A stretch of DNA of 64,000 nt from Bacteroidales bacterium (GTDB lineage Bacteria > Bacteroidota > Bacteroidia > Bacteroidales > UBA932): NCBI GenBank assembly GCA_017429475.1, contig JAFROX010000006.1, positions 62,001 through 126,000 of the forward strand. The letters run 5' to 3'. The position numbers and the translations under genes were made by a program. The notes under the pieces are model-generated. The model saw only the letters and a list, made by a program, of their open reading frames with translations. It was not told the DNA's origin and made no database searches. The first letter of the stretch is position 1. Each line of letters starts with the position of its first letter. This document shows positions 8,062-16,539 of the stretch, one piece after another.

Positions 8062-9597
8062 ATGAGAGTTGAAATAATGGACACGACTCTGCGCGACGGC
8101 GAGCAGACCACGGGGGTGAGTTTCCTCTCCCACGAAAAGCTGCTTATCGCACGCACATTGTTGAAAGACCTCAAGGTAGACCGCGTTGAGGTGGCCTCAG
8201 CCCGCGTTTCGGCAGGAGAGAAGGAGTCTGTGCGCGAGATATGCGCCTGGGCTGCCCGTCACGATATGCTCGACCGCATCGAAGTGCTCGGCTTCGTGGA
8301 TGGAGGAACCTCCCTGCAATGGATTCTGGATTGCGGCTGCCGCACGATGAACCTGCTCTGCAAAGGTTCGCTGCGCCACTGCACACAGCAGCTCGGCAAA
8401 ACTCCGGCCGAGCATTTCTCCGACATACGCAAGGCAGTAGCTGATGCCACTGCAAAAGGTGTGTCAGTCAATCTCTACCTTGAAGACTGGAGCAACGGAA
8501 TGAAAGATTCTGAGGAATATGTCTTCCAACTGATGGGACATCTGACGGACTGTGGCGTGAAAAGGTTCATGCTGCCCGATACCCTGGGCGTGCTGAGTCC
8601 CTGCCAGGTATCTGTCTTCATCAAGAAGATGGTGGACGCTTTCCCCGGCCTTCATTTCGATTTCCACGCACATAACGATTATGACCTCGCTGCTGCTAAT
8701 ACCCTTGCTGCCGTCAAGGCCGGTTGCAAAGGTGTCCACACCTGCGTCAACGGTCTTGGTGAAAGGGCTGGCAACGCCCCTCTTGCAAGCGTCCAGGCAA
8801 TACTGAAGGATCTTGCCGGCGTTGAGACCGGTATCGAAGAGGGCCGTCTGCACGAAGTCAGCCGTATGGTCGCCAGCTATTCAGGCGTTCCTATTCCGCC
8901 CAACCGTCCCGTGGTGGGAGAGTATGTCTTCACCCAGGTGGCAGGCGTCCACGCCGACGGCGACAAGAAGGACAACCTCTATTGCAACGACCTGATTCCG
9001 GAGCGTTTCGGCCGCAAGAGGGAATATGCCCTCGGCAAGAACAGCGGCAAGGCCAACATCCTCAAGAATCTCGAGAGTCTCGGCCTTGAACTCACTCCCG
9101 AGCAGACAAGACGCGTTACCGAGCGGATCATCGAACTTGGTGACAAGAAGGAAGTGGTGACCGCCGATGACCTGCCGTACATCGTGAGCGACGTGCTCAA
9201 GCACGACAGCGCAGTGGAAGACAGGGTCAAGCTACTGAGCTATATGGTTACTACCGCATACGGCCTGAAGCCCATTGCGAGCGTCAAGCTCGAGATTGAC
9301 GGCGAGATATATGAAGGACAGGCAAGCGGAGACGGTCAGTACGACGCCTTTGTCCGTGCCGTCCGCCATATATACAAGGACAATATGCATACGGCATTCC
9401 CGTGGCTGACCGACTATGTCGTGTCGATCCCTCCCGGAGGCCGCACCGACGCCCTGGTCCAGACCACCATCTACTGGGACTGGAACGGTCGCGTGATCCA
9501 TACCCGCGGGCTCGATGCCGACCAGGTCGAGGCTGCCATCAAAGCTACTCTCAAGATGCTGAACATACTGGCCAGCGAACAGAAAGAAAACAATTAA
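8062..9597 (+). CDS. 2-isopropylmalate / citramalate synthase family enzyme
   Basis: Claisen-type acyl-CoA condensing enzyme of the LeuA/CimA/homocitrate synthase family, 511 residues. The N-terminal TIM barrel opens with MDTTLRDGEQTTG (metal and catalytic residues), carries FDFHAHNDYDLAAAN at about 195 (the metal-binding HxH) and the GLGERAGNAPLA signature at about 232. The C-terminal third is a LeuA-type dimerisation and allosteric domain (region GLKPIASVKLEIDG), implying feedback control by leucine or isoleucine. The family does not reveal whether the acceptor is 2-oxoisovalerate (leucine) or pyruvate (isoleucine), because LeuC, LeuD and LeuB serve both routes. It is the only such gene in the window. 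Confidence 0.85.
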   Translation: MRVEIMDTTLRDGEQTTGVSFLSHEKLLIARTLLKDLKVDRVEVASARVSAGEKESVREICAWAARHDMLDRIEVLGFVDGGTSLQWILDCGCRTMNLLCKGSLRHCTQQLGKTPAEHFSDIRKAVADATAKGVSVNLYLEDWSNGMKDSEEYVFQLMGHLTDCGVKRFMLPDTLGVLSPCQVSVFIKKMVDAFPGLHFDFHAHNDYDLAAANTLAAVKAGCKGVHTCVNGLGERAGNAPLASVQAILKDLAGVETGIEEGRLHEVSRMVASYSGVPIPPNRPVVGEYVFTQVAGVHADGDKKDNLYCNDLIPERFGRKREYALGKNSGKANILKNLESLGLELTPEQTRRVTERIIELGDKKEVVTADDLPYIVSDVLKHDSAVEDRVKLLSYMVTTAYGLKPIASVKLEIDGEIYEGQASGDGQYDAFVRAVRHIYKDNMHTAFPWLTDYVVSIPPGGRTDALVQTTIYWDWNGRVIHTRGLDADQVEAAIKATLKMLNILASEQKENN

Positions 9598-9609
9598 TAT
9601 TCAAACGAT

Positions 9610-10671
9610 ATGGATTTCAAGATAGCAGTTCTTGCCGGAGACGGCATCGGACCTGAAATTTCAAAGCAGGGTGTTGACGTAATGAGCGCCGTTTGCGCCA
9701 AATTCGGCCATAAAGTGACATACAAGGATGCGATATGCGGTGCCGCAGCGATCGATGCGGTAGGCGACCCCTTCCCTGAGGAAACTTTCCAGGCCTGTAT
9801 GGAAGCCGATGCGGTTCTCTTTTCTGCAGTAGGCGACCCCAAGTTCGACAACGACCCGACTGCGAAGGTCCGTCCCGAGCAGGGTCTTCTCGCAATGCGC
9901 AAGAAACTCGGCCTGTTTGCCAACATCCGTCCTGTCGAGACCTTCGACTGCCTCATCCATAAGTCACCGCTCCGCGAGGACCTCGTCAAGGGCGCCGACT
10001 TCATATGCATCCGCGAACTCACTGGAGGTATGTATTTCGGTGAGAAATATCAGGACGACGACAAGGCTTACGACACGAACTACTATACCCGTCCGGAAAT
10101 CGAGCGTATCCTCAAGGTCGGCTTCGAATATGCCCGTCGCCGCAACCGTCACCTTACCGTGGTGGACAAAGCCAACGTGCTTGCGTCAAGCCGTCTTTGG
10201 CGCAAAGTAGCCCAGGAGATGGAGAGCAGCTATCCCGATGTCCGCACCGACTATATGTATGTGGACAATGCCGCGATGAGGATGATTCAGGAACCTACCT
10301 TCTTCGATGTGATGGTGACTGAGAATACTTTCGGAGACATCCTTACCGACGAGGGCAGCTGCATCACCGGAAGTATGGGCCTTCTGCCTTCTGCCTCTAC
10401 CGGAGAACATACTCCCGTGTTCGAGCCCATCCACGGTTCGTGGCCGCAGGCAAAGGGGCTTAACATTGCCAACCCGCTGGCTCAGATCCTCTCGGTGGCT
10501 ATGCTGTTCGAATATTTCAACCTTATGGAAGAGGGTGCACTCATCCGCAAGGCTGTGAAGGCTTCTCTCGACGCCAATGTACGTACTCCCGAGATCCAGG
10601 TCGAAGGCGGTGCCAAATATGGAACCAAAGAGGTCGGCGTCTGGATAGTGGACTACATAAAAAAAGCTTGA
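9610..10671 (+). CDS. leuB: 3-isopropylmalate dehydrogenase
   Basis: NAD-dependent oxidative decarboxylase of the isocitrate/isopropylmalate dehydrogenase family, 353 residues as usual. The N-terminal [12 protein letters not shown], the substrate-arginine region [18 protein letters not shown] at about 190 and the [17 protein letters not shown] stretch with the NAD-site EPIHGSWP at about 275 are all present. It acts after LeuCD in leucine synthesis and possibly on 3-methylmalate in the citramalate route. Its stop codon overlaps the TTG start of the transporter gene, which suggests translational coupling. Confidence 0.95.
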   Translation: MDFKIAVLAGDGIGPEISKQGVDVMSAVCAKFGHKVTYKDAICGAAAIDAVGDPFPEETFQACMEADAVLFSAVGDPKFDNDPTAKVRPEQGLLAMRKKLGLFANIRPVETFDCLIHKSPLREDLVKGADFICIRELTGGMYFGEKYQDDDKAYDTNYYTRPEIERILKVGFEYARRRNRHLTVVDKANVLASSRLWRKVAQEMESSYPDVRTDYMYVDNAAMRMIQEPTFFDVMVTENTFGDILTDEGSCITGSMGLLPSASTGEHTPVFEPIHGSWPQAKGLNIANPLAQILSVAMLFEYFNLMEEGALIRKAVKASLDANVRTPEIQVEGGAKYGTKEVGVWIVDYIKKA

Positions 10672-11618
10672 GCAGGCTTGTAACATTCCTGAAGAACTGG
10701 GCCCTGCCCGTGTCGATGGTCGCGGGTGTGGCTGCATATTTCATCTTTGCTGCTCTGCATCTGCCTCCGGCTGCCCACGTGGCGGCCAACAAGCTGGTGG
10801 GCTTCCTTCAGCCAGCACTGCTGTTCTGCATGCTGTTCCTGTCGTTCAGCAAGATCGATCCGAAGACAGTGCGTTTCCGCCCGTGGCATCTGTGGATGCT
10901 GCTGATACAGGGCGGCACATATCTGCTGATGGTGTTGCTGCTCGTCCTGACAGACTTCAGCGAGTCGGTCGACATACTCATTGAGAGTTTCATGCTGTGC
11001 ATGATATGCCCGACGGCGACTGCCGCCGTGGTGGTGACCGACAAGCTTGGCGGCGACATGGCTTCTACCGTGACCTATACGATGCTGATCAACGTGCTTA
11101 CGGCGTTCCTGATTTCAATTTCCGTCCCGTTGCTGAATCCGGACACTACGATGAGTTTCGGCCAGGCGCTTGGCACTATGATGGGCAAGGTGTTCTCTGT
11201 GCTCGTCCTGCCTCTTATCCTGGCTGTTCTTGTCAGGTACCTGATGCCGAAAGTCAACAAGCTCGTCTGCAAGCCGAAAGATCTCGCTTTCTATCTCTGG
11301 ACAATCTGTCTTGCATTGGCGCTGACACTGACTACAAGGTCGCTGGTACACACCGACATCGCCTGGTATTATATCGTCGGCATCGGAGTAATCTCGGCGC
11401 TGACCTGTGTGCTGCAGTTCGTGCTCGGCCACAGGATAGGGGAACGCTATTCCGACCGCGTGACCGCCGGTCAGTCTTTCGGCCAGAAGAACACGATGTT
11501 CCTGATCTGGGTGGCATACACCTTTATGAATCCCGTCACCTCCCTGGCCGGAGGCCTTTACAGCATATGGCACAACCTCTACAATTCCTGGCAGCTCTAT
11601 AAGGAGCGGGAAAAGTAG
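10668..11618 (+). CDS. BASS-family (bile acid:sodium symporter-like) transporter
   Basis: Integral membrane protein of 316 residues with about nine hydrophobic segments, resembling the bile acid:Na+ symporter family and putative sodium-dependent transporters. The segment [20 protein letters not shown] at about 107-126 fits the crossover region that binds sodium and substrate. The frame begins at TTG 10668, overlapping the leuB stop by 4 nt; the first ATG (10716) would cut into the first membrane segment, so I keep TTG. Its place at the end of the leu operon suggests transport of a branched-chain keto acid, an intermediate or an end product. The substrate is inference only. Confidence 0.7.
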   Translation: MSRLVTFLKNWALPVSMVAGVAAYFIFAALHLPPAAHVAANKLVGFLQPALLFCMLFLSFSKIDPKTVRFRPWHLWMLLIQGGTYLLMVLLLVLTDFSESVDILIESFMLCMICPTATAAVVVTDKLGGDMASTVTYTMLINVLTAFLISISVPLLNPDTTMSFGQALGTMMGKVFSVLVLPLILAVLVRYLMPKVNKLVCKPKDLAFYLWTICLALALTLTTRSLVHTDIAWYYIVGIGVISALTCVLQFVLGHRIGERYSDRVTAGQSFGQKNTMFLIWVAYTFMNPVTSLAGGLYSIWHNLYNSWQLYKEREK

Positions 11619-11629
11619 CGCTTGCCTTT

Positions 11630-11661
11630 TTTGCAGTTTTTTGCGATTTACGATACATTTG
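11630..11661 (+). promoter_or_regulatory. Promoter of trpB
   Basis: TTTG (11630-11633) and TACATTTG (11654-11661) are separated by exactly 20 nt, a near-ideal Bacteroidota promoter. The predicted start is about 25 nt before the ATG at 11693. Confidence 0.8.
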
Positions 11662-11692
11662 CAACTATTAACAATCTCTTATAATAACTACG

Positions 11693-13054
11693 ATGCAGAA
11701 ACGTTTCATACTTCCGGAAGACCAGATTCCGAAACAATGGTACAACATTCAGGCAGAGATGCCCAACAAACCCCTGCCCATGCTCAACCCCGGTACCAAG
11801 CAGCCAGTTACTGTAGACGAACTCAGCCATATCTTCTCAAGAGCGGCATCAGAACAGGAATTGAACACGACAGATGCCTGGATTGACATCCCTGAGCCTG
11901 TACGTGAGCTCTATAAATACTATCGTTCAACCCCGCTCGTGCGTGCTTACGGTCTTGAGAAGGCTCTCGGCACACCTGCACACATCTATTTCAAGAACGA
12001 GAGCGTAAGCCCTGTGGGGTCGCATAAACTGAACAGCGCACTTCCGCAGGCATATTACTGCGCTCAAGAAGGCATCACCAACGTTACTACCGAGACCGGT
12101 GCCGGCCAGTGGGGAACAGCCCTCTCATACGCCGCTAAGGTTTTCGGCCTCGAGGCAGCCGTCTATATGGTGAAGATCTCATACGAGCAGAAACCTTACC
12201 GCCGCAGCATAATGCAGACTTACGGCGCACAGGTGATTGCTTCTCCTTCGATGTCAACCCGCGCCGGTAAGGATATCCTTACCGCCCAGCCCAACTACCA
12301 GGGTTCACTTGGCACAGCCATCAGTGAGGCGGTCGAGCTCGCGATGAATACTCCTAACTGCCGTTATTCACTCGGTTCTGTGCTCAACCACGTCGTTCTC
12401 CACCAGTCAATCATCGGCCTTGAGGCTGAGAAACAGATGGAGATGGCCGGCGAGTATCCCGACCTCGTGATCGGATGCTTCGGTGGCGGCAGCAACTTCG
12501 GCGGAATTTCCTTCCCGTTCATGCGCCACGTCTTTTCAGGCAAGAAGAAGACCAAATTCCTGGCTGCAGAACCCTCAGCCTGCCCGAAATTCACCAAAGG
12601 CGTATATCACTATGACTTCGGTGACGAAGCAGGTTACACTCCGCTGATCGCGATGTATACCCTCGGCCATACCTTCCAGCCTGCAAACATCCACGCCGGT
12701 GGTCTCCGCTACCACGGTGCAGGAATGATCATCTCCCAGCTCTACAAGGACGGCTATCTGTCGGCTGTCGATATCCCGCAGACCGAAACCTTCAAGGCAG
12801 GACTGCTTTTCTCACAGACTGAGAGCATCATTCCCGCTCCCGAGTCTTGCCACGCCATCGCAGCTACCATCCGCGAGGCTGAGAAATGCAAGAAGACAGG
12901 CGAAGAGAAGGTCATCCTCTTCAACCTCAGCGGCCACGGACTGATCGACATCGCCGCTTACGACAAATATCTGGCAGGCGACCTCACTGACGCTACCGTT
13001 TCTGACGAGTATATCCAGAAGAGCATCGCTGAACTGAAATCGAAATTAGGGTAA
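11693..13054 (+). CDS. trpB: Tryptophan synthase beta chain, TrpB2 type
   Basis: Pyridoxal-phosphate enzyme condensing indole and serine to tryptophan. At 453 residues, with an N-terminal extension (PEDQIPKQWYNIQAEMPNKP), it belongs to the longer TrpB2 class rather than the TrpA-bound TrpB1. The PLP lysine is in SPVGSHKLNSA at about 119, and the phosphate-binding glycine run is CFGGGSNFGG at about 263. No trpA or other trp gene lies nearby. TrpB2 enzymes are thought to salvage free indole or to act without the alpha subunit, which fits. It probably heads a unit with the two lipid genes downstream (gap 7 nt). Confidence 0.9.
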   Translation: MQKRFILPEDQIPKQWYNIQAEMPNKPLPMLNPGTKQPVTVDELSHIFSRAASEQELNTTDAWIDIPEPVRELYKYYRSTPLVRAYGLEKALGTPAHIYFKNESVSPVGSHKLNSALPQAYYCAQEGITNVTTETGAGQWGTALSYAAKVFGLEAAVYMVKISYEQKPYRRSIMQTYGAQVIASPSMSTRAGKDILTAQPNYQGSLGTAISEAVELAMNTPNCRYSLGSVLNHVVLHQSIIGLEAEKQMEMAGEYPDLVIGCFGGGSNFGGISFPFMRHVFSGKKKTKFLAAEPSACPKFTKGVYHYDFGDEAGYTPLIAMYTLGHTFQPANIHAGGLRYHGAGMIISQLYKDGYLSAVDIPQTETFKAGLLFSQTESIIPAPESCHAIAATIREAEKCKKTGEEKVILFNLSGHGLIDIAAYDKYLAGDLTDATVSDEYIQKSIAELKSKLG

Positions 13055-13061
13055 TTCCTGA

Positions 13062-13784
13062 ATGGAAGAAAACAACAGCCATAAGGTTAAGCAGAGCCAG
13101 AGGATCCAGACCTCAATTCTCAGCAAGGCAGAGAAGAAGGCCCTCAACTGGCTTGCCGCAAGGCAGCCGGCCTGGGTTACATCCGATATGCTCACTGCAG
13201 TAGGATGTGTCGGTACGGTCCTTATAGCATTGGGATATGCGCTGTCCGGAAAGGACATCAATTTCCTCTGGCTCGCCACCTTGGGTCTGCTTGTCAACTG
13301 GTACGGGGATTCGCTGGACGGAACCCTGGCCCGCTACCGCGGCACGCAGCGGCCGACCTACGGTTTCTTCGTGGACCATATGGTCGACTGTATGAGCGAA
13401 GTGGTGATGTTCGTGGGGCTGGGACTGTCTCCGCTGATCCATTTCAACCTGGCGATGCTGGCGCTGGTGTGCTATCTGCTGATGTCTATCTACGTCTACA
13501 TCACTGCACATCTCAAAGGACAGTTCAAGCTGTCCTATGCCAAACTGGGACCGACAGAACTTCGCGTGCTGGCAGCCCTGGTCAACACCGTACTGATATA
13601 TGTGGCTGCCATCAGGGATTTTTCTCTGGATCTGGCCGTGTTCGGCCGCAGTGTCAGCCTGTCGTTGCTCGATCTGGTGGCGATTGCGATATGCCTGGTC
13701 CTGCTGGTATCGTTGTTAGTCAACTTCTTCAAGGATGCAAAGGAATATGCCAAGCTCGACCCCAAGGTCAGGAAAGGGGAGTGA
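13062..13784 (+). CDS. CDP-alcohol phosphatidyltransferase family membrane protein
   Basis: Integral membrane enzyme of the family that transfers a phosphatidyl group from a CDP-activated lipid to an alcohol. The signature DGxxAR...GxxxDxxxD is present in DGTLARYRGTQRP followed by GFFVDHMVD (residues about 86-110), with all four aspartates kept and nine residues between AR and G. Several hydrophobic helices follow. The 240-residue length is in range. The alcohol acceptor cannot be read from the sequence. The next gene encodes an acyltransferase, so the pair probably makes or remodels a membrane lipid. Confidence 0.8.
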   Translation: MEENNSHKVKQSQRIQTSILSKAEKKALNWLAARQPAWVTSDMLTAVGCVGTVLIALGYALSGKDINFLWLATLGLLVNWYGDSLDGTLARYRGTQRPTYGFFVDHMVDCMSEVVMFVGLGLSPLIHFNLAMLALVCYLLMSIYVYITAHLKGQFKLSYAKLGPTELRVLAALVNTVLIYVAAIRDFSLDLAVFGRSVSLSLLDLVAIAICLVLLVSLLVNFFKDAKEYAKLDPKVRKGE

Positions 13785-13794
13785 GCCTGCAAAC

Positions 13795-14649
13795 GTGATT
13801 CTCGGCATAGACGAACTGTGCCGTATGTCACCGTTGTTCCGGGGGCGCATCGGCAGGGGGCTTGCCCGCTTGCTGATGGATGTCTTCAGCGTTTCCCGCA
13901 TCAACAGGCTTTATGACGGTGCGGCCTGCAGCCGCGGTATCGAGGCTTGTTCCAAGGTAATCGACGGAATGGGCTGCAATTACCTGATAGGAAATGTCGC
14001 CAATTTGGAAAAGATTCCCGCCGACGGCGCCTTCATTACTGTCAGCAACCATCCTTACGGCGGCCTTGACGGACTCATCTGCATAGAACTGGTGGGTTCC
14101 AGGAGGAACGACTACCGTTTCGTTGTAAACAATATCCTGGCCCGTGCAAAGTCGCTCGGAGATGCCTTCATTACCGTGACTCCGACCACTACCGAGAAGA
14201 AAGCACCGGACTCGGTCACGATGAGCGGTGTCAGGGCAATAATGAAACAGGTGCAGGAAGGCCACGGCCTCGGATGCTTCCCTTCCGGCGCCGTGTCGGA
14301 CTACATGCCGAAACTTCGCAGGCTCCAGGACCGGGAATGGCAGGAAAGCATGCTTCGCATAATCCAGAAGGCAAATGTGCCGGTCATTCCCATTTACTTT
14401 CCTGACCGCAACTCGCGGTTCTTCTATTTTCTCGGTCTCATCAGCTGGAAACTCCGTCTGCTGAGGCTGCCTTCAGAATACTTCAACAAGCATAAAGGTA
14501 TGCACCGTGTGATAGTAGGCGAACCTGTTTCCGTCAAAGAACAGTCTGCGTTCAAAGACCTCAAGGCTTACGGCAAAATGTTGCGCTCCAGGGTATACGA
14601 TATGCCCGTACCGGACAACTGCATACCGAGGAGCGAACACTTCCGATAG
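13795..14649 (+). CDS. PlsC/hemolysin-type lipid acyltransferase
   Basis: Predicted acyltransferase of the glycerolipid/aminolipid O-acyltransferase group. The catalytic block is SNHPYGGLDG (His-x5-Asp, as in Bacteroidota relatives of the HX4D family), and CFPSGAVSDY is the acceptor-site block. I prefer GTG 13795, 10 nt after the preceding stop (284 residues); ATG codons at 13735 and 13747 are in frame but would overlap the previous gene by 38-50 nt. It lies next to the CDP-alcohol phosphatidyltransferase and converges on amtB with a 5-nt gap and no clear terminator. Confidence 0.75.
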   Translation: MILGIDELCRMSPLFRGRIGRGLARLLMDVFSVSRINRLYDGAACSRGIEACSKVIDGMGCNYLIGNVANLEKIPADGAFITVSNHPYGGLDGLICIELVGSRRNDYRFVVNNILARAKSLGDAFITVTPTTTEKKAPDSVTMSGVRAIMKQVQEGHGLGCFPSGAVSDYMPKLRRLQDREWQESMLRIIQKANVPVIPIYFPDRNSRFFYFLGLISWKLRLLRLPSEYFNKHKGMHRVIVGEPVSVKEQSAFKDLKAYGKMLRSRVYDMPVPDNCIPRSEHFR

Positions 14650-14654
14650 TTTTC

Positions 14655-15872
14655 TCAACTGTTGTAGCACGTTTCTCCGTGTTCATAAATGTCCAGTCCC
14701 TCTTCCTCAATACGAGGCTCCACACGTATGCCATGTATCTTGTCCAGCACTTTGAAAGTAATCAGTCCCAACGAAAATGCCCACGCTGCCGTAACGAGGA
14801 CACCCAGTGCCTGAATGCCCAGAAAATGCGCTCCACCACCGTAGAACAGGCCGCCGTCAGTGGCAAACAGGCCAGTGAGGATGGTGCCGAGAATGCCGCA
14901 GGTGCCGTGAACTGAGACTGCTCCGACAGGGTCGTCGATTTTGCAGACTTTGTCGATGAGGGCGACGGAACCGACCATAGCCACGCCGCAGATGGCTCCT
15001 ATGATGGCAGCGCCTCCTATGGAGACCATGTCACAGCCGGCCGTGATTCCTACCAGGCCTGCCAGGATGCCGTTGCATACCAGCGAGAGAGAAGGTTTGC
15101 CGTATGCCAGCCAGGTGAGGAAAAGGACAGAAAGCCCGCCTGTCGCTGCTGCCATATTAGTGGTGCACATAACGTGTGATATGGCTATGGCATTTGCGGA
15201 ACCGTCGGCTGCCAGTTGAGAGCCCGGGTTGAAACCAAACCATCCGAACCAGAGTATGAACACTCCGAGCGCGCCGAATGTCAGGTTGTGGCCGGGAATG
15301 GCGTGCGACTGGCCGTTCTTGGAGTATTTGCCAAGTCTTGGGCCGAGCACCATCGCTCCGGCAAGGGCGATTACGCCTCCGCAGGTGTGGACCACCGTAG
15401 AGCCGGCGAAATCGTGGAACCCCAGCTCGCTGAGCCAGCCGCCTCCCCAGGACCAGTGTCCTTCGATGGGATAGATCAGGACCGAAATGATGATAGAGAT
15501 GAGTATGTACATTGAGAATTTGGTGCGCTCTGCCATGCCGCCGGAAACGATCGTCGCCGCAGTGGCGCAGAATACTGTCTGAAATATCAGCGTGCATTCG
15601 GCCGGAATGTTGGAATCGCCGATGAATTTCCAGTCGAAAAGGTGAAGGCCTCCTATGAAGCCGTTGCCGCTGCTGTGCATAAGACCGAAACCTATCATCC
15701 AGAACAGGAACGAGCCTATCATAAAGTCGGCAAAGTTTTTCATCAATATGTTGGCGGTATTCTTCGAACGTGTGAAACCGGCTTCAACAAGGGCGAATCC
15801 CGGTTGCATGAAGAAAACTAGCATAGCTGCAATCAAAACCCAAGCAGTGTCAAGTCCATTTATTGTTGTCAT
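14655..15872 (-). CDS. amtB: Ammonium transporter
   Basis: Inner-membrane Amt/Rh channel for ammonium, 405 residues, eleven predicted helices. Family segments such as FFMQPGFALVEAGFTRSKNT near the N terminus (the first helices) and the DFAGSTVVHTCGGVIALAGA signature at about 150-169 are clear. The C-terminal cytoplasmic tail that transmits PII control is present (KIHGIRVEPRIEEEGLDIYE). It is the second gene of the glnK-amtB unit, 21 nt after glnK, and so depends on the promoter and leader terminator at 16263-16481. Confidence 0.95.
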   Translation of the reverse strand: MTTINGLDTAWVLIAAMLVFFMQPGFALVEAGFTRSKNTANILMKNFADFMIGSFLFWMIGFGLMHSSGNGFIGGLHLFDWKFIGDSNIPAECTLIFQTVFCATAATIVSGGMAERTKFSMYILISIIISVLIYPIEGHWSWGGGWLSELGFHDFAGSTVVHTCGGVIALAGAMVLGPRLGKYSKNGQSHAIPGHNLTFGALGVFILWFGWFGFNPGSQLAADGSANAIAISHVMCTTNMAAATGGLSVLFLTWLAYGKPSLSLVCNGILAGLVGITAGCDMVSIGGAAIIGAICGVAMVGSVALIDKVCKIDDPVGAVSVHGTCGILGTILTGLFATDGGLFYGGGAHFLGIQALGVLVTAAWAFSLGLITFKVLDKIHGIRVEPRIEEEGLDIYEHGETCYNS

Positions 15873-15893
15873 AGCTGTAATCGTTTAAAGGTT

Positions 15894-16241
15894 CTACTTC
15901 TTGTCTGCCAGTACGGTGTCCCCGTGTTCGCCTGTGCGTATAGACCAGGTGTCGTCTACCGGACTGACGAATATTCTGCCATCTCCCACGCTGCCGGTGC
16001 GGGCAGCGCCCATTATTGCGTCGATTGCCGGCTGGACGAACTGGTCTCTGCAGATGATGGTTATCTCGATGCGGGAGATGATGTCTGTGCTGTACATCAC
16101 TCCTCGGTAGATTCTGTCCTCGCGGTCCTGGCCTATGGCCTTGACTTCCGCATAGGAAAACCAGTTGATGTCGGCCTCGAACAGAGCTTCCTTGACATCG
16201 TCGAAACGGGTCTTCCTGATAATGGCTTCAATTTTCTTCAT
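15894..16241 (-). CDS. glnK: PII signal-transduction protein
   Basis: Trimeric sensor of 2-oxoglutarate and ATP/ADP that plugs AmtB when nitrogen is plentiful. It has 115 residues. The T-loop reads DRIYRGVMYSTD, and Tyr50 corresponds to the Tyr51 that is uridylylated in proteobacteria; whether that happens here is unknown. The B-loop TGSVGDGRIFV at about 82-92 binds nucleotide, and RTGE near the C terminus is conserved. Linkage to amtB favours the GlnK type over GlnB. Expression is probably attenuated by the upstream Gln-rich leader and terminator. Confidence 0.93.
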   Translation of the reverse strand: MKKIEAIIRKTRFDDVKEALFEADINWFSYAEVKAIGQDREDRIYRGVMYSTDIISRIEITIICRDQFVQPAIDAIMGAARTGSVGDGRIFVSPVDDTWSIRTGEHGDTVLADKK

Positions 16242-16262
16242 TGGTTAGTAGTATTTGTTAAT

Positions 16263-16296
16263 AAAAAAAAGACCGGCCTCGGTTGAGACCAGTCTT
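16263..16296 (-). terminator. Intrinsic terminator in the glnK-amtB leader
   Basis: On the minus strand AAGACTGGTCTC (16296-16285), a 4-nt loop, and GAGGCCGGTCTT (16280-16269) form a 12-bp stem with two G-U pairs, followed directly by a run of Ts (16270-16263). It lies between the leader peptide stop codon (16322) and the glnK start (16241), so it would stop transcription before the structural genes. An alternative partner for its 5' arm is GGGCCAG in the leader ORF (16343-16337), which could form an antiterminator. Confidence 0.85.
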
Positions 16297-16321
16297 CGTG
16301 ATTAAGCTTTATTATGTCAGA

Positions 16322-16426
16322 TTATTGTCTTTCCTGCTGGCCCAAAGGAGTGACTGTCCGAACCTGATTCTGATTCTGACGCTGGCAGTTCTGATTGCCG
16401 AAGTGGATCATCAAACCTTTGGACAT
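16322..16426 (-). CDS. Gln/Asn-rich leader peptide of glnK-amtB (34 aa)
   Basis: A 34-codon open frame starting with ATG about 17 nt after the predicted transcription start and ending with TAA 25 nt before the terminator hairpin. It contains eight glutamine and four asparagine codons, with the densest run NQNCQRQNQNQ at residues 11-21 and a second cluster QQERQ at the end. Such composition, a consensus promoter just upstream and an intrinsic terminator just downstream are the marks of a ribosome-mediated transcription attenuator, as in the classical amino-acid leader peptides. The inferred role is to sense charged tRNA-Gln: stalling at residues 12-21 would free GGGCCAG (codons 28-30) to pair with the terminator's 5' arm and let transcription continue. 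I know of no described homologue. Confidence 0.75.
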   Translation of the reverse strand: MSKGLMIHFGNQNCQRQNQNQVRTVTPLGQQERQ

Positions 16427-16449
16427 GTTTGTGTTTTCTATTTTCGTGG

Positions 16450-16481
16450 CAAAGATATGAAATGGATATCTATTTGACAAA
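16450..16481 (-). promoter_or_regulatory. Promoter of the glnK-amtB unit
   Basis: On the minus strand TTTG (16481-16478), a 20-nt spacer and TATCTTTG (16457-16450) match the Bacteroidota consensus exactly. The -33 box lies inside the palindrome TATTTGACAAATA (16471-16483), so a bound regulator would compete with RNA polymerase. Confidence 0.85.
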
Positions 16482-16510
16482 TATTTTGCGAATTAATTGT
16501 CAAATTGACA
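16471..16510. promoter_or_regulatory. Candidate Lrp-type operators at the glnK promoter
   Basis: Two palindromes lie here: TATTTG-A-CAAATA (16471-16483), covering the glnK -33 box, and TGTCA-AAT-TGACA (16498-16510). Related palindromes occur in the promoter region of the lrp gene. The adjacent lrp product is the obvious candidate ligand, but this is inferred from position and motif similarity. Confidence 0.45.
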
Positions 16511-16522
16511 GGGATACTATAT

Positions 16523-16539
16523 ATAATAAGATAAAATGT
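16523..16539. repeat. 17-nt direct repeat, copy 1
   Basis: ATAATAAGATAAAATGT occurs here, reaching the last base of the lrp stop codon, and again exactly at 17209-17225 in the dapF promoter spacer. The two copies flank the lrp coding region. Confidence 0.9.

Noticed and set aside
11662-11692. Possible trp leader attenuator ahead of trpB
   Set aside because: The leader is about 25 nt long and holds no Trp codons or terminator.
16283-16477. Plus-strand open frame of 64 codons between glnK and lrp
   Set aside because: It runs antisense to the promoter, leader peptide and terminator of glnK-amtB. Those minus-strand signals are coherent; this frame has no promoter or motif.
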